From positions 1 to 64,000 of the forward strand of contig NZ_BMTT01000025.1 in NCBI RefSeq assembly GCF_014649815.1: 64,000 nucleotides of DNA, read 5' to 3'. The DNA is from Streptomyces mutabilis (GTDB taxonomy: Bacteria > Actinomycetota > Actinomycetes > Streptomycetales > Streptomycetaceae). The notes beneath the pieces were generated by a model. That model searched no databases. It had not been told where the DNA came from and saw nothing but the letters and a program-made list of their open reading frames with translations. Both the position numbers and the translations under genes were made by a program. Shown here one piece after another: positions 49,088-58,202 of the stretch. Within the stretch, counting starts at the first letter, position 1. Each line of letters starts with the position of its first letter.

Positions 49088-50089
49088 TTACTCTGGGTTG
49101 TCCGCGAGTGATCTCGCCGCCCGGACGCAGTGGGCGAGGGCCCGGCGGGCGTACTCGGGGGACGCGCCCGCGAGTCCGCACGACGGCGTGACGGTGACCG
49201 CCTCCGCGAGAAGCCCCGGAGACAGCCCCAGCCTGCGCCACAGCGTCCTGACACCCATGACGCTACCGGCCGGGTCTGACAATGCCGTGTCCGTGCCCGG
49301 GACGACACCGGCGAACAGGCGGGTGCCGCCCTCGACCGCCTCGCCGATCGCCTCGTCGTCACGCTCGGTGAGGAGCGAGAAGTCGAAGGAGACACCGGTG
49401 ACACCCGCGCGACGCAGCAGGGCGAAGGGCACGTCGGGGGCGCAGGAGTGGACGACGACCGGGCCTGTGCCGTGGACGGCGGCCAGGTCCCGGAGGGCGG
49501 ACTCGACGACCTGCCGGTCGACGGCGCGGTGGGTGCGGTAGCCGCTGGCGGTGCGCACCCGGCCGCGCAGTACGGGGGTCAGGGACGGTTCGTCGAGCTG
49601 GAGGACGACACGGGCGCCGGGGACACGGCGCCGCACCTCGGCCAGGTGCAGGCGCAGGCCCTCGGCGAGCGAGGCGGCGAGGTCGCGGCAGGCGCCGGCG
49701 TCGGAGAGAACCGCCTCGCCGTTGCGGAGTTCCAGGGCGGCGGCCAGGGTCCACGGGCCGACGGCCTGGACCTTGAGCGGGCCCTCGTAGCCCTGGGTGA
49801 ACTCCTCCAGGGCGTCGAGGTCCTCCCTCAGCCAGGAACGGGCCCGCTTGGTGTCCCGGCCCGGACGGTCACCGAGGCGCCAGCCGCTGGGCTCCACGCG
49901 CGCGTAGAGCTCGACGAGCAGGCCGGCGGTGCGACCGATCATGTCGGCGCCGGGGCCGCGGGCGGGCAGTTCGGGGAGGAAGGGGAAGTCCTCGAAGGTG
50001 CCGGTGCTTGTCTTCGCGGCCTCGCGGGCGTCCTGGCCCGGCAGGGAGCCGATGCCGGTGGCGGGGCCGAAGCGGGGGTTGTCGTTCAC
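49088..50089 (-). CDS. MetE-like cobalamin-independent methionine synthase family protein
   Basis: A 333-residue single-domain protein homologous to the catalytic C-terminal half of MetE. It begins with ATGIGSLPGQDAREAAKTST; zinc-ligand candidates are His and Cys of VVVHSCAPDVPFALL, a Glu in VLQLDEPSLTPVL, and Cys in VTVTPSCGLAGASPEYARRA. The N-terminal half of full MetE is missing, as in archaeal-type core enzymes. The methyl donor and acceptor are unknown. It leads into ligA. Confidence 0.85.
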   Translation of the reverse strand: MNDNPRFGPATGIGSLPGQDAREAAKTSTGTFEDFPFLPELPARGPGADMIGRTAGLLVELYARVEPSGWRLGDRPGRDTKRARSWLREDLDALEEFTQGYEGPLKVQAVGPWTLAAALELRNGEAVLSDAGACRDLAASLAEGLRLHLAEVRRRVPGARVVLQLDEPSLTPVLRGRVRTASGYRTHRAVDRQVVESALRDLAAVHGTGPVVVHSCAPDVPFALLRRAGVTGVSFDFSLLTERDDEAIGEAVEGGTRLFAGVVPGTDTALSDPAGSVMGVRTLWRRLGLSPGLLAEAVTVTPSCGLAGASPEYARRALAHCVRAARSLADNPE

Positions 50090-50152
50090 AGGGGAAGCGT
50101 ACGCAGGGTGCCGGGAAGGGTTTCGCCCCCGCCGCCCCTGCCCTTCCCGTGC

Positions 50153-50222
50153 CCGGGGGCTGCCGCCGCCGGACCCCCGCTTCGGCCTGGACGGCCTCGT
50201 CCTCGAACGCCGGACGGGCTGG
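50153..50222 (-). repeat. Interspersed Streptomyces repeat, copy 3
   Basis: On the minus strand CCAGCCCGTCCGGCGTTCGA begins this copy, followed by GGACGAGGCCGTCCAGGCCG. It is the best match to copy 2. It lies between the MetE-like gene start and the end of the SDR gene. Its terminal hairpin is imperfect. Confidence 0.75.
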
Positions 50223-50234
50223 AATAACCGGTGC

Positions 50235-50924
50235 TTACCGCCCCGGGCGCACCGTCAGGTCGTTGACCTCCGCGTCCCTCGGGAGGTCCAGAGCCATCAG
50301 GATCGTCGTGGCCACCGACTCGGGGTCGATCCACCGGGCGGGGTCGTACTCCTTGCCCTCCTGCCGGTGGACCTTGGCCTGCATGGGGCTGGCGGTGCGG
50401 CCGGGGTACACGGAGGTGACGCGGACGCCGTTCGCGTGCTCCTCGTGGCGGAGGGAGTCGGCGAGGGCCTTCAGTCCGTGCTTGGAGGCGGCGTACGCGG
50501 ACCAGCCGGCGTGGGCGTTGAGGCCGGAGCCGGAGTTGACGAACAGCACGTGGCCCTGGGCGACGCGGAGCTGGGGCAGGAAGAGGCGGGTCAGCTCGGC
50601 GGGGGCGACCAGGTTGACGTTGAGCTGGTTGCGCCAGGTCTTCGGGGTGAGGTCGCCGACCGTGCCGAGGTCGACGACGCCCGCGATGTGCAGCAGCGAG
50701 TCCACGCGGTCGGGCAGCGTCTGGTGGGAGACGGCCCAGGAGAGCTTGTCCGGTTCCGCCAGGTCGCCGACGAGCGTCCTGGCGCCGGGGAACGCGGCCG
50801 CCAGTTCCTTCGCGCGGCCCGCGTCGCGCGCGTGCAGCACGATCTCGTCGCCGCGTTCGTACAGGCGGCGGGCGACGGCCGCGCCGATGCCGGAGCCCGC
50901 TCCGGTGATCACATGTGTAGCCAT
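50235..50924 (-). CDS. SDR-family oxidoreductase
   Basis: A 229-residue short-chain dehydrogenase. The cofactor motif is THVITGAGSGIGAAVARRLY; the catalytic Ser-Tyr-Lys are in VLFVNSGSGLNAHAGWSAYA followed by ASKHGLKALADSLRHEE; VYPGRTASPM follows. The preference for NADP is unclear (Asp or Arg after the first strand: VLHARDAGR suggests NADP). ATG at 50924 is preferred to 50933. The substrate is unknown. The LOG gene ends 28 bases upstream on the same strand, so the two may be cotranscribed. Confidence 0.88.
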   Translation of the reverse strand: MATHVITGAGSGIGAAVARRLYERGDEIVLHARDAGRAKELAAAFPGARTLVGDLAEPDKLSWAVSHQTLPDRVDSLLHIAGVVDLGTVGDLTPKTWRNQLNVNLVAPAELTRLFLPQLRVAQGHVLFVNSGSGLNAHAGWSAYAASKHGLKALADSLRHEEHANGVRVTSVYPGRTASPMQAKVHRQEGKEYDPARWIDPESVATTILMALDLPRDAEVNDLTVRPGR

Positions 50925-50951
50925 GCCCGCCATGCTCGCATCACCGCGGGC

Positions 50952-51500
50952 CTACTCGATGCCCTGGCTCTCCTCCAGGTAGGCGAGCGCGCCGACCGGC
51001 TCCTCGGCGAAGAACACCAGGTCGGTGAGGGGGCGGGGCAGGAAGCCCTCGTCCTCCATGCGGCGGAACTGCTCCTTGAGGCCGTCGTAGAAGCCCGCCG
51101 TGTTGAGCAGGACGACCGGCTTGTCGGTGTGCCCGTGCTTCTTGAGCTCCAGGATCTCGGTGGCCTCGTCCAGCGTGCCGGTGCCGCCCACCATGATGAC
51201 GACGGCGTCGGCCTTCTCCAGCAGCAGCCGCTTGCGTTCGGCGAGGTCCCGCGCGATGACCATCTCGTCGGCGCCCTCGCGCGCCTTGGCCGCCAGGAAG
51301 TCGACCGAGACGCCGAGCAGTCGTCCCCCGGCTTCCTGCACCCCGTCGGCGACGACCTTCATCAGGCCGACGTCGGACCCGCCCCAGACGAGGGTGTGAC
51401 CGCCCTTGCCCAGCAGTTCGGCGAACTCCCGCGCGGGGCGCGTGTAGCGCTCGTCGAGGTCGGCGGCGGAGAGGAAGACGCAGATGTTCATGGTCTTCAT
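50952..51500 (-). CDS. LOG-family (lysine decarboxylase-like) protein
   Basis: About 182 residues of the LOG/TIGR00730 family, a Rossmann-fold group that includes cytokinin riboside-monophosphate phosphoribohydrolases. The opening NICVFLSAADLDERYTRPAR, GGSDVGLMKVVADGVQEAGG and the family motif region VVIMVGGTGTLDEATEILEL are visible. The usual PGGxGTxxE reads VGGTGTLDE, so the leading Pro is Val while GG, GT and the Glu are kept. ATG at 51500 or 51491 could be used; neither has a strong ribosome site. Confidence 0.82.
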   Translation of the reverse strand: MKTMNICVFLSAADLDERYTRPAREFAELLGKGGHTLVWGGSDVGLMKVVADGVQEAGGRLLGVSVDFLAAKAREGADEMVIARDLAERKRLLLEKADAVVIMVGGTGTLDEATEILELKKHGHTDKPVVLLNTAGFYDGLKEQFRRMEDEGFLPRPLTDLVFFAEEPVGALAYLEESQGIE

Positions 51501-51581
51501 CGTACGGCCGGGCCCGGAGGGGAAGAACCCGGCCTCCGGGCGCGCTGCAGTGAGCGACACCCCGCCACCGGGAGGACGATC

Positions 51582-51914
51582 GTGACCAAGGGACTCAAGG
51601 GACACCGCATCACCGTCGAACCGAGCGACCGGCACGTGCGCGTGGTGCGCGGCGACCGGGTGCTGGCCGAGAGCGACGCGGCGCTGGTGCTGCATGAGAC
51701 GGGCTGTCCCGACCGGTACTACATCCCGGCCGAGGACGTGCGGCTCGACCTGCTCACGCCGTCCGGTACGACCACTCACTGCCCCTTCAAGGGCGACGCG
51801 TCCTACTGGTCGCTGCCGGACGCCGCCGACCTGGTCTGGGCGTACCCGGACCCGAAGCCGGAGGTGGCGGAGATCAAGGACCACCTGTGCTTCTACGACG
51901 CGGAGGTGTCCTGA
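51582..51914 (+). CDS. DUF427 family protein
   Basis: A 110-residue protein of the DUF427 family, a small beta-rich fold. ALVLHETGCPDRYYIPAEDV, TTTHCPFKGDASYWSLPDAA and LVWAYPDPKPEVAEIKDHLC with FYDAEVS are its signatures. GTG at 51582 has GGAGG six bases upstream. It is divergent from the LOG gene by about 80 bases and followed 48 bases later by a hydrolase. No biochemical role is known. Confidence 0.9.
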   Translation: MTKGLKGHRITVEPSDRHVRVVRGDRVLAESDAALVLHETGCPDRYYIPAEDVRLDLLTPSGTTTHCPFKGDASYWSLPDAADLVWAYPDPKPEVAEIKDHLCFYDAEVS

Positions 51915-51962
51915 CCCGTTCCTGACCGATTATTCGCGTGCCGTAGGGCAGTCTGCACAGGC

Positions 51963-52742
51963 ATGGAGATGCAGGCCCTCTCACGCGACGGCACGCGCAT
52001 CGGCTACGAACGCACCGGTGACGGACCGGCGGTCGTCCTCGTCAGCGGCGCCATGTCGACCGGCGCCACGATGGTTCCGCTGGCCGCCGAACTGTCGGGC
52101 CGTCTCGACGTCACCGTGTACGACCGCAGGGGCCGCGGGCGAAGCGGCGACACGGCGCCCTACTCGGTGGAGCGCGAGGTCGAGGACCTGACGGCGCTGA
52201 TCGAGGCGCTGGGCGGCGAGGCGTCGCTGTTCGGTGTCTCGTCGGGCGGCGCGCTGGCGCTCCGGGCGGCGGCGAGTGGGTTGCCGGTGCGCCGCGTCGC
52301 CGTGTACGAGGTGCCGTACGCCGTGGACGACGCGACCGCGCGGGCCGGTGCGGAGTACCGGGAGCGGCTGACGGAGGCTCTCGGACAGGGGCGGCACGGG
52401 GGCGCGGTGGAACTGTTCCTGCGGTTGGCCGGCCTGGGCGAGGAGATGATCCGGGGCGCCCGCCAGTCGCCGATGTGGGCCGGCATGGAGTCGGTCGCGC
52501 CGAGTCTGGCGTACGACGACGCGGTGATGGGCGACAACCGCGTTCCCCGGGCCGAGATCGCCTCGATCACCTGTCCCCTGCTGGCCCTCGCGGGCGGCGC
52601 GAGCGACGGTTGGTGGCACGAGGCCGCCCGTGCGATCGCGGACGCCGCCCCCGACGGGAGGTACGGCACCGTCGAGGGGCAGACCCACATGGTGGAGCCG
52701 GGCATGCTGGCGCCGGTGCTGGCGGAGTTCTTCGCGCGGTGA
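51963..52742 (+). CDS. Alpha/beta hydrolase
   Basis: A 259-residue alpha/beta-fold hydrolase. The oxyanion-hole loop is VVLVSGAMSTGATM; the nucleophile elbow is LFGVSSGGALALRAAASGLP (Gly-Val-Ser-Ser-Gly); the His is in VEGQTHMVEPGMLAPVLAEF, and the acidic residue near LLALAGGASDGWWHEAARAI. The group contains esterases and epoxide hydrolase-like proteins; the substrate is unknown. ATG at 51963 lies in a short gap after DUF427 with no strong ribosome site. It converges with mnmA. Confidence 0.87.
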   Translation: MEMQALSRDGTRIGYERTGDGPAVVLVSGAMSTGATMVPLAAELSGRLDVTVYDRRGRGRSGDTAPYSVEREVEDLTALIEALGGEASLFGVSSGGALALRAAASGLPVRRVAVYEVPYAVDDATARAGAEYRERLTEALGQGRHGGAVELFLRLAGLGEEMIRGARQSPMWAGMESVAPSLAYDDAVMGDNRVPRAEIASITCPLLALAGGASDGWWHEAARAIADAAPDGRYGTVEGQTHMVEPGMLAPVLAEFFAR

Positions 52743-52786
52743 TCGCGGTGATCCGGTGGCCGACCTGGGTGGGCGGGTCCCTCCGC

Positions 52787-53917
52787 TCAGGCCGCGCCCG
52801 CCGTCGCCCGCGAGGTGGACGCGATCGTCGCCGACCCCACCACCCGCGTGCCGTCGTACAGCACGATCGCCTGGCCGGGGGCGACGCCGCGCACCGGCTC
52901 CGTGAACGTCACCTCCAGGGCACCGTCGACCAGTTCCGCGCGCACCTCGGTCTCGCCGCCGTGGGCGCGGAGCTGGGCGGTGTAGGTGCCGGGGCCGGTG
53001 GGGGCGGCACCGCACCAGCGGGGCTTGATCGCGCGCAGGGCGTCGACGTCCAGGGCCTCCGCGGGGCCGACGGTGACGGTGTTGGTCACCGGGGAGATGT
53101 CCAGGACGTAGCGCGGCTTGCCGTCGGGGGCCGGGGTGCCGATCCTGAGGCCCTTGCGCTGGCCGATGGTGTAGCCGTAGGCGCCCTCGTGGGTACCGAG
53201 CCGGTTGCCCGCCTCGTCGACGATGTCGCCCTCGGCCTTGCCGAGCCGGCCGGCCAGGAAGCCCTGGGTGTCGCCGTCGGCGATGAAGCAGATGTCGTGC
53301 GAGTCGGGCTTCTTGGCCACCGCCAGGCCCCTGCGCTCGGCCTCCGCGCGGATCTCGTCCTTGGTGGTGACCGTGTCGCCGAGGGGGAACATCGCGTGGG
53401 CGAGCTGGCGGTCGTCCAGCACACCGAGGACGTAGCTCTGGTCCTTGGCCATGTCGGAGGCGCGGTGCAGCTCGCGGGTGCCGTCCTCGCGGAGGATCAC
53501 CTGGGCGTAGTGGCCGGTGCAGACGGCGTCGAAGCCGAGCGCCAGTGCCTTGTCGAGCAGCGCGGCGAACTTGATCTTCTCGTTGCAGCGCAGGCACGGG
53601 TTCGGGGTGCGGCCGGCCTCGTACTCGGCGACGAAGTCCTCGACCACGTCCTCCCGGAAGCGGTCGGCGAGGTCCCACACGTAGAACGGGATGCCGATGA
53701 CGTCCGCGGCGCGGCGGGCGTCCCTCGAGTCCTCGATGGTGCAACAGCCCCGCGCGCCGGTGCGGAAGGACTGCGGGTTCGCGGAGAGCGCGAGGTGGAC
53801 GCCGGTCACGTCGTGCCCCGCCTCGGCCGCGCGGGCGGCGGCGACGGCGGAGTCGACTCCGCCCGACATGGCGGCGAGGACGCGGAGGGGACGGGTGCGC
53901 TGCGAGGTGTCAGTCAT
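52787..53917 (-). CDS. mnmA: tRNA-specific 2-thiouridylase
   Basis: A 376-residue enzyme that thiolates U34 of tRNA for Glu, Gln and Lys, using sulfur from cysteine desulfurase. The PP-loop is [20 protein letters not shown]; a catalytic Cys is in [20 protein letters not shown] and the second in [20 protein letters not shown]. The central EF-Tu-like and C-terminal beta-barrel domains follow. ATG at 53917 has GGAGGGG upstream. A cysteine desulfurase gene lies 840 bases upstream beyond the divergent amidase. Confidence 0.95.
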   Translation of the reverse strand: MTDTSQRTRPLRVLAAMSGGVDSAVAAARAAEAGHDVTGVHLALSANPQSFRTGARGCCTIEDSRDARRAADVIGIPFYVWDLADRFREDVVEDFVAEYEAGRTPNPCLRCNEKIKFAALLDKALALGFDAVCTGHYAQVILREDGTRELHRASDMAKDQSYVLGVLDDRQLAHAMFPLGDTVTTKDEIRAEAERRGLAVAKKPDSHDICFIADGDTQGFLAGRLGKAEGDIVDEAGNRLGTHEGAYGYTIGQRKGLRIGTPAPDGKPRYVLDISPVTNTVTVGPAEALDVDALRAIKPRWCGAAPTGPGTYTAQLRAHGGETEVRAELVDGALEVTFTEPVRGVAPGQAIVLYDGTRVVGSATIASTSRATAGAA

Positions 53918-53977
53918 AACCCCTCCAGAGTACGGGGAGGCGGGAACCGGAGCGCGCGAGTATGCGTTCACGATCAC

Positions 53978-54745
53978 ATGGGGGCTAAGCACGCATCGAC
54001 AGGCTCATCCACCGGCGGGTCCGCGAGCGGACCGGGCGGCGGGTCCGGCGGGTCCAGGGACGCGGACCGGCGCATCGGCCGGCGGGCGCTGCTCGTCGGC
54101 GGCACCGCGGCGGCCGTGGGCACCGCGGTGCTGGCGCGCGACGAGCTGGCCCGCCTGTGGTGGCGCGTGCCGGGGGTGGAGCGGCCCCGCGAGGAGGGCG
54201 TGGTCGACTACGCGGCGGCCAGCTGGGTGGCGGCGTCGGACGAGAACTGGCGGCGGGCGGACCGGCCCGACGACTTCGGCGTCGACATGGTGATCGTCCA
54301 TGTCACGCAGGGCAGCTTCGCTAGCGCGGTGAAGGCGTTCCAGGACCCGGCGCACAAGGCGGCCACGCACTACATCGTGGGGCAGGACGGCCGCGTCACC
54401 CAGATGATCCGCGAGCTGGACGTGGCGTACCACGCGGGCAACCGCGACTACAACGAGCGCAGTGTGGGGATCGAGCACGAGGGCTTCGTGGACCGCCCGC
54501 AGGACCTCACCGACGAGATGTACGCGGCCTCCGCGCGGCTGACGGCGGGGATCTGCGCGCGGTACGACATACCCCTGGACCGCGAGCACATCATCGGCCA
54601 CGTGGAGGTGCCGGGCACCGACCACACCGATCCGGGGCCGCACTGGGACTGGGACCGGTACATGGAGCTGGTGCGGCGGGCGGCGACGAGCACCCCCTCT
54701 CCCGGTCCCTCGGCCCCCTCCCCCGGTACCTCGAAGAGCGCCTGA
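53978..54745 (+). CDS. Tat-exported N-acetylmuramoyl-L-alanine amidase
   Basis: A 255-residue amidase_2 (T7 lysozyme-like) protein that should cut the bond between N-acetylmuramate and L-Ala in peptidoglycan. A Gly/Ser-rich start is followed by the twin-arginine signal [20 protein letters not shown]. The amidase domain shows [12 protein letters not shown] with a zinc His, [20 protein letters not shown], and [20 protein letters not shown] with the second His and the Asp/His. ATG at 53978 lacks a clear ribosome site and could be replaced by a later start. The last residues are a Pro/Ser linker-like tail. Confidence 0.88.
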   Translation: MGAKHASTGSSTGGSASGPGGGSGGSRDADRRIGRRALLVGGTAAAVGTAVLARDELARLWWRVPGVERPREEGVVDYAAASWVAASDENWRRADRPDDFGVDMVIVHVTQGSFASAVKAFQDPAHKAATHYIVGQDGRVTQMIRELDVAYHAGNRDYNERSVGIEHEGFVDRPQDLTDEMYAASARLTAGICARYDIPLDREHIIGHVEVPGTDHTDPGPHWDWDRYMELVRRAATSTPSPGPSAPSPGTSKSA

Positions 54746-54757
54746 CCCCGGCGTCGG

Positions 54758-55927
54758 CTAGCTCAGCCCCGCCGCCCGCGCCCGTTCGACCGCCGGGCCG
54801 ATGGCCTTGGCGAGTGCCTCGACGTCGGCCTCGGTGGAGGTGTGGCCCAGCGAGAAGCGCAGGGTGCCGCGGGCCAGGTCGGGGTCGGTGCCGGTGGCCA
54901 GGAGGACGTGGCTGGGCTGGGCCACGCCCGCGGTGCAGGCGGATCCGGTGGAGCACTCGATGCCCTGGGCGTCGAGCAGGAGGAGGAGGGAGTCGCCCTC
55001 GCAGCCCGGGAAGGTGAAGTGGGCGTTGGCGGGGAGACGGCCACCCGGTGCCGGGTCGCCGCCGAGGATCGCGTCCGGCACCGCCGTACGGACCGCGTCG
55101 ACCAGGGCGTCGCGCAGGGCGCCGATCTCGCGGGCGAACCATTCGCGCTGCCCGGCGGCGAGGCGCCCGGCGACGGCGAAGGCGGCGACGGCGGGGACGT
55201 CGAGGGTGCCGGAGCGGACGTGGCGTTCCTGGCCGCCGCCGTGCAGGACGGGTACGGGGCTGTACTCGCGGCCGAGGAGCAGTGCGCCGATGCCGTAGGG
55301 GCCGCCGACCTTGTGACCGGAAACCGTCATCGCGGCGAGCCCGGAGGCGGCGAAGTCGACGGGGAGCTGACCGATCGCCTGGACCGCGTCGGCGTGCAGC
55401 GGCACGTCGAACTCGGCGGCCACGTCGGCGAGTTCCCGGACCGGCATGACCGTGCCGATCTCGTTGTTGGCCCACATGACGGTGGCGAGGGCCACGTCGT
55501 CGGGGTCGCGGGCGATGGCCTCGCGCAGCGCGTCGGGGTGGACGCGGCCGTGGGCGTCGACCGGCAGGTACTCGACGGTGGCGCCCTCGTGCTCGCCGAG
55601 CCAGTGGACGGCGTCGAGGACCGCGTGGTGCTCGACGGGGCTGGCCAGGACCCGGGTGCGGGTCGGTTCGGCGTCGCGGCGGGCCCAGTACAGGCCCTTG
55701 ACGGCGAGGTTGTCGGCCTCGGTGCCGCCGGAGGTGAGGACCACCTCGCTGGGACGGGCGCCGAGTGCCTCGGCGAGGGTCTCGCGGGCCTCCTCGACGG
55801 TGCGCCGTGCGCGGCGGCCGGACGCGTGGAGGGAGGAGGCGTTGCCGGTGACGCTGAGGTGCGCGGTGAGTGCCTCGACTGCCTCGGGGAGCATCGGGGT
55901 CGTCGCGGCGTGGTCGAGGTAAGCCAT
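54758..55927 (-). CDS. Cysteine desulfurase (IscS/NifS type)
   Basis: A 389-residue PLP enzyme that takes sulfur from cysteine for tRNA thiolation and Fe-S assembly. [20 protein letters not shown] opens the protein; [30 protein letters not shown] and the lysine motif [20 protein letters not shown] (Lys near 200) follow; the catalytic Cys is in [20 protein letters not shown] near 320. It fits the role of sulfur donor for MnmA. ATG at 55927 is preceded by a weak ribosome site. Confidence 0.94.
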   Translation of the reverse strand: MAYLDHAATTPMLPEAVEALTAHLSVTGNASSLHASGRRARRTVEEARETLAEALGARPSEVVLTSGGTEADNLAVKGLYWARRDAEPTRTRVLASPVEHHAVLDAVHWLGEHEGATVEYLPVDAHGRVHPDALREAIARDPDDVALATVMWANNEIGTVMPVRELADVAAEFDVPLHADAVQAIGQLPVDFAASGLAAMTVSGHKVGGPYGIGALLLGREYSPVPVLHGGGQERHVRSGTLDVPAVAAFAVAGRLAAGQREWFAREIGALRDALVDAVRTAVPDAILGGDPAPGGRLPANAHFTFPGCEGDSLLLLLDAQGIECSTGSACTAGVAQPSHVLLATGTDPDLARGTLRFSLGHTSTEADVEALAKAIGPAVERARAAGLS

Positions 55928-56017
55928 GGTGAGGCCGATTCTACGGGTCGGTCGCGCCCGGCCTCAGAGCAAGGCTGGCCTCGTCGCGGAGCGGGCTGGA
56001 CGAGGCGGTGCGGTGGC

Positions 56018-56284
56018 TCAGAGGCTCCACGACATCGTGTTGTCCGCGGACATGAACGCCGCCAGGACGAGCAGGTCGGCAATGCCCAGGCCGAGGCCCA
56101 GGAGGGCCCGGCCGCGGCGCGCGGTGCCGCGCCGCAGGGCGACGCCCGCCAGGGCGATGGCGATCGGACCCAGGAACACGTTGAGGACGAGCAGACCGAG
56201 CAGGCCGAGGACGAAGGAGGCGACGGCCATGCCGTCGGTGTCCCGGATGCCGGTATCGCGGGCGGCCGGTGCGGTGAGCTGCAT
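56018..56284 (-). CDS. DUF4190-like small membrane protein
   Basis: An 88-residue protein with two hydrophobic segments, MAVASFVLGLLGLLVLNVFL and ALLGLGLGIADLLVLAAFMS, and the RRGTARRGRALLG connecting loop that resembles DUF4190. GGGAGA lies upstream of ATG at 56284. It may be cotranscribed with the 55-residue membrane protein just upstream (36-base gap). The function is unknown. Confidence 0.78.
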   Translation of the reverse strand: MQLTAPAARDTGIRDTDGMAVASFVLGLLGLLVLNVFLGPIAIALAGVALRRGTARRGRALLGLGLGIADLLVLAAFMSADNTMSWSL

Positions 56285-56319
56285 GGTGGTCTCCCTGCCG
56301 TGCGTCGGTGGACCGTGCG

Positions 56320-56487
56320 TCAGTGGGCGGAGGTGCCGCGGCGGCGGCCCTGCCGTTCACGGATCGCGAAGACGCCGAGCCAGACGGCGATGACCAGGCC
56401 GACGGCGACGGAGAACGTGAGCGGTGCGTGGGCGACGGTGCCCAGGACCACGCCGAGGAGCAGGAGTGCGGCGACGAGAAACAGCAT
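56320..56487 (-). CDS. 55-residue membrane protein
   Basis: The ORF reads MLFLVAALLLLGVVLGTVAH then APLTFSVAVGLVIAVWLGVF and ends in a basic tail AIRERQGRRRGTSAH. Two hydrophobic segments and the positive C-terminus suggest an integral membrane protein. It is short but has normal Streptomyces codon use and lies next to the DUF4190-like gene on the same strand, so I consider it real. No function is known. Confidence 0.65.
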   Translation of the reverse strand: MLFLVAALLLLGVVLGTVAHAPLTFSVAVGLVIAVWLGVFAIRERQGRRRGTSAH

Positions 56488-56529
56488 GGAGCGGATCCCC
56501 CAACCATCGGTGAACGCTCGTAGTTACAC

Positions 56530-56596
56530 TTGTTCACTGACTATCCAGTCTAGCGCGCCTCATGGGTTCTCAATTTCAGAGAACAGTTGTTAACTG
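56530..56596. promoter_or_regulatory. Direct repeat of TTGTTnACTG upstream of the FabR-like gene
   Basis: TTGTTCACTG (56530-56539) and TTGTTAACTG (56587-56596) are direct repeats separated by 57 bases. The second is part of a CAGTT-GTT-AACTG palindrome at 56584-56596, immediately upstream of the TetR start. These are probable operator sites for the regulator itself and for the divergent small membrane-protein genes. Confidence 0.45.
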
Positions 56597-56602
56597 CATG
56601 GC

Positions 56603-57229
56603 ATGAGTCACACCCCCGGTGTCCGTCTAGCCCAGAAGCGGAAGACCCGGCAGGCGCTGCTGGACGCGGCGCTCGCACTGCTGGAGGAGCAGAGCCTGAG
56701 CAGTTTGGGTCTGCGCGAGGTCACGCGCGCGGCGGGCGTCGCGCCGACCGCCTTCTACCGGCACTTCCGTTCCACGGCCGACCTGGGCGTGGCGCTGGTG
56801 GAGGAGGCGCTGGGGAGCCTGCACCCGATGATCCGGACCACCGTGTCGCCGGCCGAGGGCAGCGACGAACGGATCGCCCGCGCGGTCGAGTTGATCGCCG
56901 GACACGTGGCCGCCCACCCCGCCCACGTCCGTTTCGTCGCGCGTGAACGGCACGGCGGGGTGCAGCCGGTGCGGGAGGCGATACGGGAGCAACTGGTCAG
57001 GTCCGCCGGAGAGGTCAGGGACGAGCTGGCCAAGGACCCCGTGTCGGCGGGCTGGAGCGAGGCCGACCTGCTGATGCTCGCGGGCCTGTACGTCGACCAG
57101 ATGCTGGCCACGGCCTCACTGTTCCTGGAGACGCTTCAAGCCCCGGAGGAGGAGCGCCGGCGCGCGGCCGACACCGCGACGCGCCAGATGCGGCTGATCA
57201 GCGTCGGCCGCCGGCACTGGCTGGACTGA
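56603..57229 (+). CDS. FabR-like TetR-family regulator
   Basis: A 208-residue TetR protein. Its N-terminus GVRLAQKRKTRQALLDAALA, and LREVTRAAGVAPTAFYRHFR with ADLGVALVEEALGSLHPMIR, are close in pattern to E. coli FabR, which represses unsaturated fatty acid genes. The C-terminal domain is all-helical. By analogy it may control membrane lipid unsaturation; no fatty acid gene is adjacent, but a thioesterase gene converges downstream. ATG at 56603 starts the conserved region. Confidence 0.87.
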   Translation: MSHTPGVRLAQKRKTRQALLDAALALLEEQSLSSLGLREVTRAAGVAPTAFYRHFRSTADLGVALVEEALGSLHPMIRTTVSPAEGSDERIARAVELIAGHVAAHPAHVRFVARERHGGVQPVREAIREQLVRSAGEVRDELAKDPVSAGWSEADLLMLAGLYVDQMLATASLFLETLQAPEEERRRAADTATRQMRLISVGRRHWLD

Positions 57230-57253
57230 CCCGGCACCGGCGGCGGGCCCCGG

Positions 57254-58114
57254 TCAGCCGAGCCGGACCCGGGCGAGCTGGCGGGACTGGGCCACCAGGC
57301 GGTCGGCGCTGTCCCAGACTTCGGCGTCCTCCTCCAGGAAGCCGCCGGCGAGGTTGCGGGTGGTGATGGAGACGCGCAGCGGGCCCGGCGCCGGACGGCA
57401 CCGCACGTGCACGGTCAGCTCGACCGTCGGCACCCAGCCCTTCAGCCCGAGCTCGAAGGCGGTCGGCGGCAGCGCGTCCACCGCGAGGAGCAGCGAGAGG
57501 GGGTCGGCGTCACGGCCGTCGGCGAGCCCGAACCAGGCCCGCATCTCACCCCGGCCGGAGGGCTGCCCGAGCGCCCAGCCCAGCGTGGCGGGGTCCAGCT
57601 TGAGCATCAGACGGTCGGCGATGGCCGAACTGCCGTCGACGGGGGTGGGGCCGTCCTCCGCGCCGAGGCACTGGTCCATCGGCGGGATCGCGGGGGGCTT
57701 CGCCGAGGTCCGGACGTCGTCGGGCAGCGCGTCGAGGTCGCCGTAGGAGGCGAGGGCGCGGATGCGCTCGACCTCGTTGCCGTCGTCGTCGTACTGGAAG
57801 AGGGAGGCCTGGCCGGTGGAGAGGGCGCGGCCCGTCCGGGCGGTCTCGGTGCGCACGACCGCCGGGCCCGGCCGGGAAGCGGTGAGGTAGTGCGCCGAGA
57901 TGGTGAAGGGGTCGGTGTGCGGGAGGGCGTCCGCGAGGGCCCTGCCCAGGACGGCCAGCAGATAGCCGCCGTTGACGGCGTTGATGATCGTCCAGCCGGC
58001 GGAGAGGCCGATGTCGTAGACCCCGGGCGCGCGCCGGGTGACGGCGGTGTCCCGGTCGAACTCGCTGTCGCCGATAGAGGCCCGGGTGACCGCCGCGGAG
58101 GCTGCTTCTGGCAT
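57254..58114 (-). CDS. Acyl-CoA thioesterase-like protein (hotdog fold)
   Basis: A 286-residue protein with two hotdog-like halves. The first shows YDIGLSAGWTIINAVNGGYL, FTISAHYLTASRPGPAVVRT and LSTGQASLFQYDDDGNEVER; the second ends TVELTVHVRCRPAPGPLRVS with DAEVWDSADRLVAQSRQLAR. This layout matches the TesB-like double hotdog acyl-CoA thioesterases (Acot_C/4HBT_3). ATG at 58114 follows the family start; ATG at 58132 is possible. Convergent with the FabR-like gene. Confidence 0.82.
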   Translation of the reverse strand: MPEAASAAVTRASIGDSEFDRDTAVTRRAPGVYDIGLSAGWTIINAVNGGYLLAVLGRALADALPHTDPFTISAHYLTASRPGPAVVRTETARTGRALSTGQASLFQYDDDGNEVERIRALASYGDLDALPDDVRTSAKPPAIPPMDQCLGAEDGPTPVDGSSAIADRLMLKLDPATLGWALGQPSGRGEMRAWFGLADGRDADPLSLLLAVDALPPTAFELGLKGWVPTVELTVHVRCRPAPGPLRVSITTRNLAGGFLEEDAEVWDSADRLVAQSRQLARVRLG

Positions 58115-58202
58115 GGCTGTACGGTACAACACCCAAGTACTAAGCGGTAGCTTTTCGCCTGGCCGCCCGACCGATGCCCGCGAGGCCGGAACGGTCCCGA
58201 GC

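Noticed and set aside
52475-53977. Extension of the amidase frame upstream by about 500 codons
   Set aside because: The extra part is antisense to mnmA. The real protein begins just before its Tat signal.
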